A stretch of DNA of 64,000 bases from assembly GCF_024399335.1 (NCBI RefSeq), contig NZ_CP075339.1, forward strand, positions 3,100,001 through 3,164,000, written 5' to 3'. This DNA comes from Leucobacter aridicollis (lineage in GTDB: Bacteria > Actinomycetota > Actinomycetes > Actinomycetales > Microbacteriaceae). Under the pieces are notes generated by a model that worked only from the letters and a program-made list of their open reading frames with translations, searched no databases and had not been told where the DNA came from. Position 1 is the first letter of the stretch. Each line of letters starts with the position of its first letter. A program made the position numbers and the translations under genes. Shown piece by piece: positions 17,039 to 26,160 of the stretch.

Positions 17039-20000
17039 CTACTGGCTGTGTCGCGCAGATCGTCGGGCCCGCGCCAAGCCTGCGAACGCCGTGCCCGCTC
17101 CAGCAAGCAACACGAGCATCGCAGCAGTTGCGAATGCCCAGACTCCGGCGCTGCCAGTCTCGGAGAGCGGCTCAGGTGTCACAGGCGGCTCCGGAGTGAC
17201 AGGCGGCTCGGGATCAACAGGCGGCTCTGGATCTACAGGCGGCTCGGGGTCGACGGGCGGCTCGGGGTCGATGGGCGTGTACCCATTCACGAACTGCACT
17301 CGCGTCGGCGCAGCGTTGGCGCCCTCACGGATGTGAACCTCAGCCGTCGAGCCGTCAGCAGAAGGGAATACCCCTTCGCCAACGTCAATCGCCCGCACGT
17401 TCTCGCCGAATGCGCCGAGCGACCCGGCCTCCACGACCGAACAGTTGGCGCCAATCGGGATGCCGTCGACGGCCACAGCGCCATCGCGTGGCACCCAGAC
17501 ACGCGACTTCTCCCCCAGATCGAGTGCGACTCGCTCGGGCCCGGCGGCCAGACCGCTCGGTACTGTGCAGGCGAGGTCAATCGCGAACCGTTCTGGTGCA
17601 CGGTCAGCGCCGAGCCCTGTGACTACCTTCGAGATCTCGAGCGTTCCGGTCTTCAGGGTGACTCCCGCGCGCTGCGGCGCGGCGGGGAGGTTCACGCGCA
17701 CCCCGTTCGTTCCCCACCCGACGACACCGTGCTGGTTCCAGGCGAACTGGCGCTCAGTGAACTGCTCGAGTGTGGGGCGCAGCGCGTCGTCGGTGCCGCC
17801 GACGACGTTGACTGTCTCAAACTCGACAAGCACACTCTTGCCAGGCATGAGCGGTGATGCTTCCATGTCAACGCTGATCCGCAGGCCGGCAACCTCGGCA
17901 GCGTCGCCAGTGAAGTTCTCAAGTGGCGTCCACTCGTTCGCTGGGTTCGCGATTGTGTCGGCACACTCTGGGTCGTTGCCCCACTGGGACGTCCCCGGAG
18001 TGCCTCCCACACATGCTGCTGCATTCGTGGTGACTTCCGTGGTGTAGCTCGCCCCAGCTGGCAGGCCCGTCACCCGAATACCCGAGAGGTCTGCGAGGAC
18101 GGGAGCGAATGTGCTGCCGCGCGACCCGCCGCCCGCGAGCATCGCGTCACCCGGCGCGCTGAGCATATCGACGATTGTCATGCGCGACAGCGCGTTCGTG
18201 CCTGAGTTGATGCTCTCGAGTTTCCAGGAGTCAGTCGCGCCGACCGCGGTATACGACGCGCATGGGCTGCGCGTGTAGTCGGAACCGACTGGCACGTAGT
18301 TGCCCGAAGCACACTCAGCTCCAGTGGCTGTGTCAAGCGCTCCGGATACGAGCTGTTCGCCAAGCGTCGGCACTGACTCGCCGCTGACTGTCTTTCGCGC
18401 TCCAACGACGGTACCGACTCGCGGCTGCACGTAGTTCGTGTTCGAACACCGGTTCGGTGCGTCGCTCGCGGCCGGAGCCTGCCCGTGTGCTGTGGGTTGT
18501 TCACAGACCGCGAGGGGCACGCCTGTCTCGACGACAACCTGATTGATCGCGCGGTCGCCCGCGGCGAGCGGCTCCATGATGAGACCGAGGGAGATCTCGA
18601 CCTTCTCGCCGGGTTGCATGCGGGCATGCTTGCCCCAGTCGAAGACAAGGCTGCGTCCATCGTCCGAGAGGGTCACGGCTGGCGCGCCGCTCACACCGCT
18701 GACCCCGTTTGGCCCCGGCGTACTCGTCGCGGTCGGCGCAACGCCATCCCACGAGAGCGATTCGGGCAGCTCATCGGTCACCTTCGTGATCGGCAAGATA
18801 CTGGTTCCGACGTTCGTGAACACGAGTTTCCACGGCGCGCTCGCGAGCGCTTCGACGCGGTGGGTCGACGTATCGTTCGGAGCCCGCTTTTCAACTCGAA
18901 TGCCGTTCTCCCCCGGCGAGAACCTGACGTCGTCCACGTCGTTCGCGTCCGCCTCACCAAACGTCGTATTCGTCGCGGTCACCGTCGCGCGATTCACCAC
19001 GCTGTCGGAGCGCCAGTTCACCTCGGCCCCGGGGCGCAGCTTCACACCAAACATCAACTTCGTGCTGCCCCACGAGGCATTCCAGGATTGCGCGCCTGCT
19101 GGGAAGACCGTCCCGTCCGCGCGATCAAACACGGCCGCGACGCCGCGCACCTCGCTGAGATCACCCGTGAAGTTCTCAAGGTTCAGCCACTCGTCAGCAA
19201 CCCTCACCTGCAGGCGTACCCTGTCGGCGCCAGTCGGAAGCGCAGGGGTGTCAAGCGACACGAGCTGGAAACGTTCCCAGAAGGCTGGCGTCGCATCCTG
19301 AATCTTCAGCGTGTTGATGGGGGCCGTCGACCCGCGCGGATCTGCGGTGAGCTCCACCCGCACGGTGGCGCCGGGGTCGCTCTCGTAGACGGTGTCGTTC
19401 GTCCGGTCTGCGTGGACGACGGACACTGTCTTTTTCAGTCCAACGTTGACGGCTGCCTGGACGAGGGCGACGTTCGCGTCGTCACGCTTCGTTGGCTGCG
19501 CAGCTGGCGCCACGACCGCGTCCCAGCCGCGCGCGACGGCTTCGTTCGGCACGTTGACGACGCTGCCGAGCTCGCCGCCACGCACGGGTTCTCCGGAGAG
19601 CCGCTCGGTCGCCCTGAGCTGCACGTCAAGACGCATCACCAGATCGTCTCCGACCTCGATGCGGTTGCCGTTCGCTGCTGGATCGGTGCCCGAATACGTT
19701 GCCGCGATCCCGATAGCGTCCGGGAGCTTGGCGAGGAACTCGGCGTCTCCATCGAGCACCTGCTGCAGGGTCCACACGGAGGTTGTGCCCGCTGGGGTGC
19801 CGTCGTAGAGCCAGAGCTCGACTGTGCTCTCGTCGGAGTTGATCGCCGCGGGCAATTTCCCGAAGCTCACCCCTGTCAACGTGAACTCGTTGAAGTGGTT
19901 GCCGGATTGCGAGCCAACCTCTGCCTCGAAGTCTCGTCCCGTGAAGGGGCTCGCGTCGATTGTGAGCTCGTCTCCTGAGGCTGGATTCGCCGTGTCGGTC

Positions 20001-23000
20001 ACTCGAATCTTGCCGAGGCGCATACCGCCGTTGGATTCGGCGGGGGCCGTCGACGAGTTCCGGGCAGTGAGCGTGAAACGGGCGCGAGGGTAATCGGCCT
20101 GGTCGATCTCGCCCGGGTTCGGGGTCACGAGGCGCACACTCTTGCTGGCATCTCCCCCGGGCAACGGTTCCACCCGCTTGGTGAGTGTCACGTTCGTCGC
20201 GCCGTCAAGGATCTGAATCGTGTCGTTTGCCCGCTCCGACACCGGCTGGCCGGTCTCGGGAACCGCGGTCACGCTGAAGACGTTGTCTACGCACCCGTCG
20301 CCGCCGCCCTCACAGTTGAACGAGGTGCCCGCCTCCTTCACCCACTTCACGGACCCATTGGCCGTGCGGGCGCGGTCGCGCAGTTGCCACTCAAGGGCGT
20401 ACTCGCGAATTTCACCTGACGTACTCACGCCTGTCCCCGGCGCGGGCGCGGTGAGATCAGGATCAGCGCCCGCGTGCGCGGCCTCGCGTGCTTCGCGGTT
20501 CTCGCCGAGCACGAGTCGGACGCCGAGCGTTGTCGCCCGCTCGTCGGCGGTGAGCGTGTAGCCAACGAAGCCCTTCTCGTTCATCCAGCCGCTGCCAGGG
20601 GCGGGCACTGCGAGCCACTCGCTCCCGTTCCACAGCTCGACCGCGGTGACGGCGTCCCAGCGCAGCATCGCGTCATGGGCGACGCCGGCGGCATTTCCGG
20701 CGAAGTGGATTGGGCGAACGCGCGTCAGGTCGAAGGCCTCGAACACCGTGCCAGCGCCGGAAGCTGTTGGACTCGCTGGATCCTGTAGCAGAACTGTCGG
20801 GTAGGTTCCCGCAGTCAGCGCCCACGACTGGGTCGTAAAGGTTATCGCGCCTGACTGCGAGGTGAGGGCGCCGTGACCCCACGTCTTCTGCGCCCACAGC
20901 GCACCGTCATTGCCTGGCCCCGTGCCGGGGCGTGGGCGGACGCCAACCTGTACCTTGCTCGTCTCCGTGCCAGTGACGACGCGGTCGTCGAGCTTACCCT
21001 CAGCCGTCACGGTCGCGACGTTCTCGTATTTGACTGCCCGCTCGAAGTCTGTCGCCGTCGGAGTCGTCGCTTCGCTCCGCAGCGTCTGCCGCGCGGTGAA
21101 GGAGATGTTCGGTTTCACGAGCGTCGTCTGTGAGAAGCCCTCGGCGTTCGTGTACACGAATCTGATGCCCGTCGCACCCGACGGCACATCGATCGGTGTC
21201 GCCTCGTCGGGGTTGTGCGCGAGCGTCTTCCATGCGCCGTCCGCGTCCATGTAGCGGATCTCGAGGTCTGCCTGGGTGATCGGGTCGCCGCTGTTCGCTG
21301 GGCGTGTGATCGGGGGGAGAATCTGCTTCGCGTCGAAGGCGTCCCAGAAGGTGCCGTCGACAGTGAGCGCGTCCTCGACAACGATCTCGGTCGGCTTCGT
21401 CCGCCCTCCCTCAGTTTTCACTTCGGTGTCGAGTTGGACGACGACGTCCTGGCCCGCAGAGACGACCCCGGGGCCGACACGCTTCGTGATGCTCGTGTCG
21501 ATGCGGGGCGCGACATACCCGACAGTTGCGCTTGCGATCGAGGTGTCCGGTTCGAGCCCCTCGCGCCCTCCGGTCACGGCGATAACGTTCTTGAGCTTCG
21601 CAGTCTGCCCCCCTGGGGCGACAAACGACTCGGCCGAGCTCGAGCCGAGTTCGTACCGCAGCTCGCTCGAGGCGCCTGGCTTGATCGCTCCTGTGAAGGT
21701 GAGTTCGAAGCCAGCGACGGTCTTGCCGGCAGCGGGGCCTGGCAATGCGGCTCCGGCGACGAGGTTGACAGGATCTTTCGTCCCGTCTGAATAGGACCAG
21801 GTGAGCGTCGCACCGGTCGCTCCGGCCGGCCACGCGGCCGCGGCGTCAGTCTGACCGAATCCTTCGAAACGGAGCTGGTCCCCGAAGAAGTCCTCGTGTG
21901 ACCCTTCCGCAGGTTCTGCGATCGTGAGCGAGTCGAGCACAGTGCTCGCGGGCATGTCGCTGTTGATTGCACGCAGCACCACGCCAACGCTATCGCCGGC
22001 GGTCACGCCAGTCAGTTCATCGGTTTCGGCGCCACCAGGAGCTGCGAAGAATCGCTTTTGCGCGTCAACTCCGATGACCTGGGGAGACACGGCGAACGGC
22101 GCCTCGGCGTCTTTCGAGACAGGATCCTGACCATCGGCAGCCACTGTCGCCCGCACGTCGTTCGCGATCGCATAGCCATCGGAGAGTTCAGCGCCACTTG
22201 TGCGATGGGCGGCACGCTGCGTCGCAGCGAACTGCTGCGAGGCGACAGCCCCTGGCGCGATCGTTCCTTCGTAGTTCAGGCGCACGCCCCCGATGTCTGC
22301 GTTCGGGATCGATGCGTCCCATGCAACCCAGTTCCACGTGCCGTTGGCGAATCTGTACACGTCGACGGTGGCCGAAGTGGCACCCGTCGGAAGCTGCGTG
22401 GTGGGGTCAGCTGGGCTGACGAACCCAGCGAAGTCAATGTAGTTGAACGGATTGCCTTCCGGGAGCTCGGTGGCTCCCTCGGGGGCAAGCTCGGGCCTCG
22501 CCGGGTCCTGCAGACTCAACCGTGTCGCGGCGACGTTGGAGGCCTGTGTCGCCCGGATATCGAGTGTCGATTGGGCGCCTGGCTGGTAGCCCTGCGCGGC
22601 CGGCGCCCAGGTCTTCGCCGGGGCAACGTCGATGGCGATCGGATTGTCGACGGCGATCACTGCGCTGTCGGCCGCCTGGAGCTCCTGTGCCCCAGCCTTG
22701 GCCGTGAACGTAGCCGTGTTTGTCAGATCGCGCCTGAGCAGCGGGTCATCGGCTGCGAGTCCCTCTGGCACTGTCAGCGTGTATTCGAGGACGCCGGTGT
22801 CGCGGGTCGACATGCCGAGCCCCTCCGGGTTCGTTGCCCCGGCCTGCACTGGCCGCTCAACGCCGACGCTGATCACCCGCTCCGCCTGGGTCTGTCCAAC
22901 GATTCCACCGACTGCCCCCTCCGGTGCAGCGCCGTCGGTGACCCCTGGAAGTGAGAGCGTGACGCCTGTGGTGCTTCCGCCGACGAGCGCCGTCAGGCCG

Positions 23001-23335
23001 CTGAGCTGCCAGCCTGCGAACTCCTCAGGAAGGACGTCGGTGACACGCACCGGGCCATCAGCGTCAGCGTCGTTCACTCGGAACTCGACCCAGTACGTTA
23101 CCGAGTCGCCCGGCCGGAGATCGCGCACAGCGTCGACGTAGTCGCCATCGCCCTGTTTAATCTTCTTCGCAAGCATGATCGACGCGCCCTCGCTGGCCGC
23201 TGCCGGAGCTGCGCCGCTGCTTGCGACAACCGCAGTGCCAACGAGCATGGCGGTCAGCCCACCCGCGAGCAGTTTCGCCAGGGTGCGCCGCGCTTGTTGC
23301 CTCACGCGACGCCCCCTGAGATTCCCCAAATTCAT
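17039..23335 (-). CDS. Giant sortase-anchored repeat surface protein (DUF11-like/DUF5979)
   Basis: 2098 residues from ATG 23335, with GGGGAG seven bases upstream. Signal peptide: RRVRQQARRTLAKLL then LAGGLTAMLVGTAVVASSG, cleaved near AAPAAA. The body is about eight to ten beta-rich units of 150-220 residues, each opening with a [IV]x[KR]x.. strand (MLAKKIKQGDG, ITKRVGPGVVSAGQD, VTLTKRVEPLPGGD, VGLKKTVSVVHADRT, IRVEKRAPND), as in DUF11/isopeptide-type adhesin repeats. A DUF5979-like domain starts at GTLEISKVVTGLG. Then come six 6-residue DPEPPV/TPEPPV units and LSETG, a hydrophobic helix and RARRSARHSQ, a sortase signal with Ser in place of Pro. Likely a wall-linked adhesin or stalk. It is divergent from the membrane-linked sigma factor gene, which may control it. 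Confidence 0.85.
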   Translation of the reverse strand: MNLGNLRGRRVRQQARRTLAKLLAGGLTAMLVGTAVVASSGAAPAAASEGASIMLAKKIKQGDGDYVDAVRDLRPGDSVTYWVEFRVNDADADGPVRVTDVLPEEFAGWQLSGLTALVGGSTTGVTLSLPGVTDGAAPEGAVGGIVGQTQAERVISVGVERPVQAGATNPEGLGMSTRDTGVLEYTLTVPEGLAADDPLLRRDLTNTATFTAKAGAQELQAADSAVIAVDNPIAIDVAPAKTWAPAAQGYQPGAQSTLDIRATQASNVAATRLSLQDPARPELAPEGATELPEGNPFNYIDFAGFVSPADPTTQLPTGATSATVDVYRFANGTWNWVAWDASIPNADIGGVRLNYEGTIAPGAVASQQFAATQRAAHRTSGAELSDGYAIANDVRATVAADGQDPVSKDAEAPFAVSPQVIGVDAQKRFFAAPGGAETDELTGVTAGDSVGVVLRAINSDMPASTVLDSLTIAEPAEGSHEDFFGDQLRFEGFGQTDAAAAWPAGATGATLTWSYSDGTKDPVNLVAGAALPGPAAGKTVAGFELTFTGAIKPGASSELRYELGSSSAESFVAPGGQTAKLKNVIAVTGGREGLEPDTSIASATVGYVAPRIDTSITKRVGPGVVSAGQDVVVQLDTEVKTEGGRTKPTEIVVEDALTVDGTFWDAFDAKQILPPITRPANSGDPITQADLEIRYMDADGAWKTLAHNPDEATPIDVPSGATGIRFVYTNAEGFSQTTLVKPNISFTARQTLRSEATTPTATDFERAVKYENVATVTAEGKLDDRVVTGTETSKVQVGVRPRPGTGPGNDGALWAQKTWGHGALTSQSGAITFTTQSWALTAGTYPTVLLQDPASPTASGAGTVFEAFDLTRVRPIHFAGNAAGVAHDAMLRWDAVTAVELWNGSEWLAVPAPGSGWMNEKGFVGYTLTADERATTLGVRLVLGENREAREAAHAGADPDLTAPAPGTGVSTSGEIREYALEWQLRDRARTANGSVKWVKEAGTSFNCEGGGDGCVDNVFSVTAVPETGQPVSERANDTIQILDGATNVTLTKRVEPLPGGDASKSVRLVTPNPGEIDQADYPRARFTLTARNSSTAPAESNGGMRLGKIRVTDTANPASGDELTIDASPFTGRDFEAEVGSQSGNHFNEFTLTGVSFGKLPAAINSDESTVELWLYDGTPAGTTSVWTLQQVLDGDAEFLAKLPDAIGIAATYSGTDPAANGNRIEVGDDLVMRLDVQLRATERLSGEPVRGGELGSVVNVPNEAVARGWDAVVAPAAQPTKRDDANVALVQAAVNVGLKKTVSVVHADRTNDTVYESDPGATVRVELTADPRGSTAPINTLKIQDATPAFWERFQLVSLDTPALPTGADRVRLQVRVADEWLNLENFTGDLSEVRGVAAVFDRADGTVFPAGAQSWNASWGSTKLMFGVKLRPGAEVNWRSDSVVNRATVTATNTTFGEADANDVDDVRFSPGENGIRVEKRAPNDTSTHRVEALASAPWKLVFTNVGTSILPITKVTDELPESLSWDGVAPTATSTPGPNGVSGVSGAPAVTLSDDGRSLVFDWGKHARMQPGEKVEISLGLIMEPLAAGDRAINQVVVETGVPLAVCEQPTAHGQAPAASDAPNRCSNTNYVQPRVGTVVGARKTVSGESVPTLGEQLVSGALDTATGAECASGNYVPVGSDYTRSPCASYTAVGATDSWKLESINSGTNALSRMTIVDMLSAPGDAMLAGGGSRGSTFAPVLADLSGIRVTGLPAGASYTTEVTTNAAACVGGTPGTSQWGNDPECADTIANPANEWTPLENFTGDAAEVAGLRISVDMEASPLMPGKSVLVEFETVNVVGGTDDALRPTLEQFTERQFAWNQHGVVGWGTNGVRVNLPAAPQRAGVTLKTGTLEISKVVTGLGADRAPERFAIDLACTVPSGLAAGPERVALDLGEKSRVWVPRDGAVAVDGIPIGANCSVVEAGSLGAFGENVRAIDVGEGVFPSADGSTAEVHIREGANAAPTRVQFVNGYTPIDPEPPVDPEPPVDPEPPVDPEPPVTPEPPVTPEPLSETGSAGVWAFATAAMLVLLAGAGTAFAGLARARRSARHSQ
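17169..17276 (-). repeat. Six 18-bp tandem repeats coding the P/E/V-rich wall-spanning stem
   Basis: Six head-to-tail 18-bp units (17169, 17187, 17205, 17223, 17241, 17259), each a variant of GGCTCGGGRTCRACRGGC on the plus strand, coding PEPPVD or PEPPVT in the surface protein just before LSETG. The unit is a whole number of codons, so copy number can change without breaking the frame and would only alter stem length. Confidence 0.9.
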
Positions 23336-23380
23336 GCGTTTCTCCCCTGTGTTCACCGTGTGTCCCCACACACGGAAGTA

Positions 23381-23433
23381 CCCGGCTCCTGGCACTCGGA
23401 TGCTCCTTGGGGGGATTCCTGACAGGAGCCGGG
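23381..23433 (-). promoter_or_regulatory. Long inverted repeat in the adhesin leader
   Basis: Eleven bases CCCGGCTCCTG (23381-23391) are repeated exactly inverted at 23423-23433 with 31 bases between. It lies 45 bases upstream of the adhesin ATG, so in RNA it would form a stem in the 5' leader. Candidate roles: transcript stabiliser, attenuator, or binding site of a regulator. Confidence 0.5.
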
Positions 23434-23476
23434 CAATAAGTAACACGGCGAAACCGCTGAATCGTGACGCTCGGTT

Positions 23477-23494
23477 GCAAATTAATAAATTTGC
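23477..23494. promoter_or_regulatory. AT-rich palindrome in the adhesin/sigma intergenic region
   Basis: GCAAATT-AATA-AATTTGC, a perfect 7-bp dyad with a 4-base centre, almost pure A/T in a very GC-rich region and close to midway between the two divergent starts. Such a site would suit a repressor or activator acting on both promoters. Confidence 0.5.
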
Positions 23495-23631
23495 GGCGTC
23501 TCAACTCGCACATTCCCAGCCGCGTCAGGGATACTGTCAGCGGGGATTCACTCGCGCCTTCGGTTTTGGGAGATCGGATGCGCGGCACTCACGCGCGTGA
23601 GCGTGTTACGGGTGCGTAAAAGGGGGACTAC

Positions 23632-25280
23632 TTGCGCAAGGAAGCACTCCGGCAGCGCGACGCGATGTCGGATGAGGAATTACTCGGTGTGTGCCGAGCA
23701 GGGGATGCCGAGGCGTTTGCCGCGCTCTGGGAACGGCACAGGAAAGCCGGCCTCACGGCGGCGCGCAACATCGCTCCCACGCTTGATCCCGAGGACCTCG
23801 TGTCGGATTCATACCTGCGCATCTTCGAGCTCGTGCGCGCAGGCCGCGGGCCAACCGGGGCCTTCAGGCCGTACCTGTATCAAGTCATCAGGTCAGCAGC
23901 AGCTGATCGCTTCAGGTCCGGCGAGCAGACGGGCGTCGAACTACCCGACATTCCCGATCTGCACGAGGCTGCCCCGTGGGAAGACAATGCCTTTGACCTG
24001 AACGCTGTCTCTGAGGCGTTCGCCACGCTCGGGCCGCGGTGGCAGGCAGTGCTCTGGTACACGGAGGTCGAGGGGATGCCTCCCCGTGAGGCGGCAAAAC
24101 TGCTCGGCCTCTCAGCGAACAGCACCTCGGTGCTCGCGGGCCGCGCACGCGACGCACTGAAGTCGGCCTGGGTCGAAGCGCACGTGAACCGGGAGATCGC
24201 CGAGGGCGCGTGCAGGTTCACGCTCGAGCACTTGCAGCGGTTCCAGCGGGACAAGCTCACCGCGGGGCTCACGAGGCAAGTCGCGGCGCACCTCGACGAC
24301 TGCGAGTCTTGCTCGCGGGCCGCGGGTGAGTATTCGACGCTGAACCGCCAGCTCGGCCTCGTGCTCGCATGGGTGAGTCTCGGCGGTGCCGGTACAGCGG
24401 CGCTCGCGAGCCAGCTTGACCTTGCAGGCAAGCTGGGTGCCGGTGGCGCGGGCATGTCAGGAGCTGCCTTTGGCCAGGGTGGCGGAGCAGGCGGCGCAGC
24501 AGGCGGAACCGGGCCTGCGGCATTCGCCTCGAGCCTCGGCAGCGTCGTCGGGTCGATCGGAGTTCCCGCGGCCGTGGGCGGCGCGACTCTGCTCACCGTG
24601 GCCGCAGTCGGCGTTGGCGTCGCCGCGTTTGCGCTTCCGAACGTGCTGAGTGCTGCGCCTGAGGCGACGCCACAGTCCGAGGTCAACCCTGTCGGCACGG
24701 CCTCAGAGCCAGGAGGCTCAAGCCATACGGGCGGCGCTGCGAGCTCCGGTTCAAAGCCCAAAACTACCCCCCCCCCCAAGCGGCGTCCGAGCCCGGAGCC
24801 GCGCGAATCGACGAGCTTTCGAACGGGCAAGCAGTGGAGCCACTCGCCGACGCGTCACCTGCTGAGACTAGCCTTGCTGAGAATCCTGCGCCGGCCCTCC
24901 CGCCAGCGCCTCAGCCCGACCCTGCGGCTCCCTCGACCCCAAGCAAGCCGCCAGTCACGCTGCCACCGACTCCAAAGCCACCAGTGACGGTTCCGCCAGA
25001 GGTCGACCCACCCGAAGTCGACCCACCCGAAGTCGACCCACCAGAAGTCGACCCACCCGAGGTCGACCCACCAGAAGTCGACCCGCCCGAGGTGGACCCT
25101 CCAGAGGTGGACCCACCCGAAGTCGACCCACCCGAGACTGGCCCGCCCGTCACTGAGTGCCCTGCGGGCTGGTGGCACCCCTGCAACTGGCCGCCGATCT
25201 CATGGCCGCCGCATTCGAAGCCGGCAATCGAGGTGTCGACGCTGCCAGCTGCGCCACACGACTCGACGTCGGCCAGCTGA
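23632..25280 (+). CDS. Membrane-tethered ECF sigma factor with zinc-finger and PEVDP tail (frame change at C11)
   Basis: From TTG 23632 (AGGGGG six bases upstream). Residues 20-95 are sigma region 2 (PEDLVSDSYLRIFELV, YLYQVIRSAAADRFR); residues 125-180 are region 4 (LPREAAKLLGLS-like PPREAAKLLGLSANS). H220/C224/C227 (HLDDCESC) form a zf-HC2-like anti-sigma motif. A Gly/Ala linker leads to a membrane helix at 312-336. In the first frame the product then ends at 24987 in a basic, unnatural-looking tail. A shift of -1 (or 12 rather than 11 C) at 24767-24777 joins AASEPGAARIDELS and nine PEVDP units, then a Cys/Trp-rich end (ECPAGWWHPCNWPP), stop at 25280, about 549 residues. So DNA-binding, inhibitor-like, membrane and extracellular parts are on one chain. 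Sigma domains sure; tail frame inferred. Confidence 0.75.
24767..24777 (+). repeat. 11-C homopolymer at the frame change in the sigma factor gene
   Basis: Eleven consecutive C residues between ACTA and AAG. Upstream coding quality is in one frame, downstream in the -1 frame. It could be a phase-variable tract, a ribosomal slippage site or a sequencing error; the sequence alone cannot decide. Confidence 0.85.
24999..25133 (+). repeat. Nine 15-bp tandem repeats coding (PEVDP)n
   Basis: Nine head-to-tail 15-bp units, consensus GARGTCGACCCACCC, coding EVDPP repeatedly in the tail of the sigma factor product. The unit preserves frame. Several copies differ only at third positions, so protein sequence is kept under selection while DNA drifts, which supports translation of this frame. 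Confidence 0.92.
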
Positions 25281-25323
25281 GCCGCCCGCGTTTCGCCGGC
25301 GCTCCACGGTGCCGCCACTGGCA

Positions 25324-25376
25324 CCAACGCAAAACGTCCCTCCTGCCAGAAGGCAGGGAGGGACGTTTTGCGTTGG
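25324..25376. terminator. Strong bidirectional terminator hairpin
   Basis: 24 bases at 25324-25347 pair with 25352-25376 around a 4-base AGAA loop with one bulged G. It separates the sigma-factor gene from the convergent sdhB, with AAAACG/CGTTTT near the stem base giving short T-tracts on both strands. Confidence 0.85.
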
Positions 25377-25389
25377 CCGGAGCCGGGAG

Positions 25390-26157
25390 CTAGACAGTCA
25401 CGCCGGTGCGGATCGCGGCCTTGACCTCGGCGATTGCCTTGGTGACCTGAATGCCGCGGGGGCATGCCTCGGAACAGTTGAAGGTGGTGCGGCAGCGCCA
25501 CACGCCTTCCTTGTCGTTGAGGATGTCGAGACGGACCTGCGCGTTGTCGTCGCGCGAGTCGAAGATGAAGCGGTGCGCATTCACGATCGCCGCGGGGCCG
25601 AAGTACTGGCCGTCGGTCCAGAAGACAGGGCACGACGTGGTGCACGCTGCGCACAGAATGCACTTCGTGGTGTCGTCGAAGCGCTCGCGCGAAGCGATGT
25701 CCTGGATACGCTCCTTGCCGGGCTCGGCGGCAGTGTTCGCAACGAGGAACGGCTGCACCTCACGGAACGACGCGAAGAAGGGCTCCATGTCAACGATGAG
25801 GTCCTTCTCGAGGGGCAGGCCCTTGATCGCCTCGACGTAGATGGGCTTCGTGACGTCGAGATCCTTCACGAGCGTCTTGCAGGCGAGGCGGTTGCGGCCG
25901 TTGATGCGCATCGCATCCGAGCCGCAGATGCCGTGCGCGCAGGATCGACGGAACGACAGGGTTCCGTCCATGTCCCACTTGATCTTATGGAGCGCATCGA
26001 GGATACGGTCCGTCGGATACATCTCGACGTCGAAGTCTTCCCAGTAGGCGTCGCGGCCCGATTCAGGGTCAAAGCGGCGGATCAGGAGCGTAACGTTGAA
26101 CGGCTTGATTTCTTCCACGGCGTTCTGGCCGGGTGCCTCAGTCGTGACAGCACTCAT
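25390..26157 (-). CDS. sdhB: Succinate dehydrogenase iron-sulfur subunit
   Basis: 255 residues. The N-terminal ferredoxin part has RRSCAHGICGSDAM and RLACKTLV for the [2Fe-2S] cluster; the C-terminal part has CILCAACTTSCPVFW and NCSEACPRGIQVTKAI for the [4Fe-4S] and [3Fe-4S] clusters. It passes electrons from the flavoprotein SdhA to the membrane quinone site formed by SdhC and SdhD (complex II of the TCA cycle and respiratory chain). Last gene of sdhCDAB, three bases after the sdhA stop, ending at a strong shared hairpin. All cluster cysteines are present. Confidence 0.97.
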   Translation of the reverse strand: MSAVTTEAPGQNAVEEIKPFNVTLLIRRFDPESGRDAYWEDFDVEMYPTDRILDALHKIKWDMDGTLSFRRSCAHGICGSDAMRINGRNRLACKTLVKDLDVTKPIYVEAIKGLPLEKDLIVDMEPFFASFREVQPFLVANTAAEPGKERIQDIASRERFDDTTKCILCAACTTSCPVFWTDGQYFGPAAIVNAHRFIFDSRDDNAQVRLDILNDKEGVWRCRTTFNCSEACPRGIQVTKAIAEVKAAIRTGVTV

Positions 26158-26160
26158 GGT

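Noticed and set aside
18485..19978. 497-codon open frame on the plus strand
   Set aside because: Antisense to the giant surface protein; Arg/His-rich shadow translation.
24999..25133. Possible CRISPR array
   Set aside because: Direct repeats of 15 bp with no spacers, coding (PEVDP)n in frame; the 18-bp set at 17169-17276 is likewise coding.
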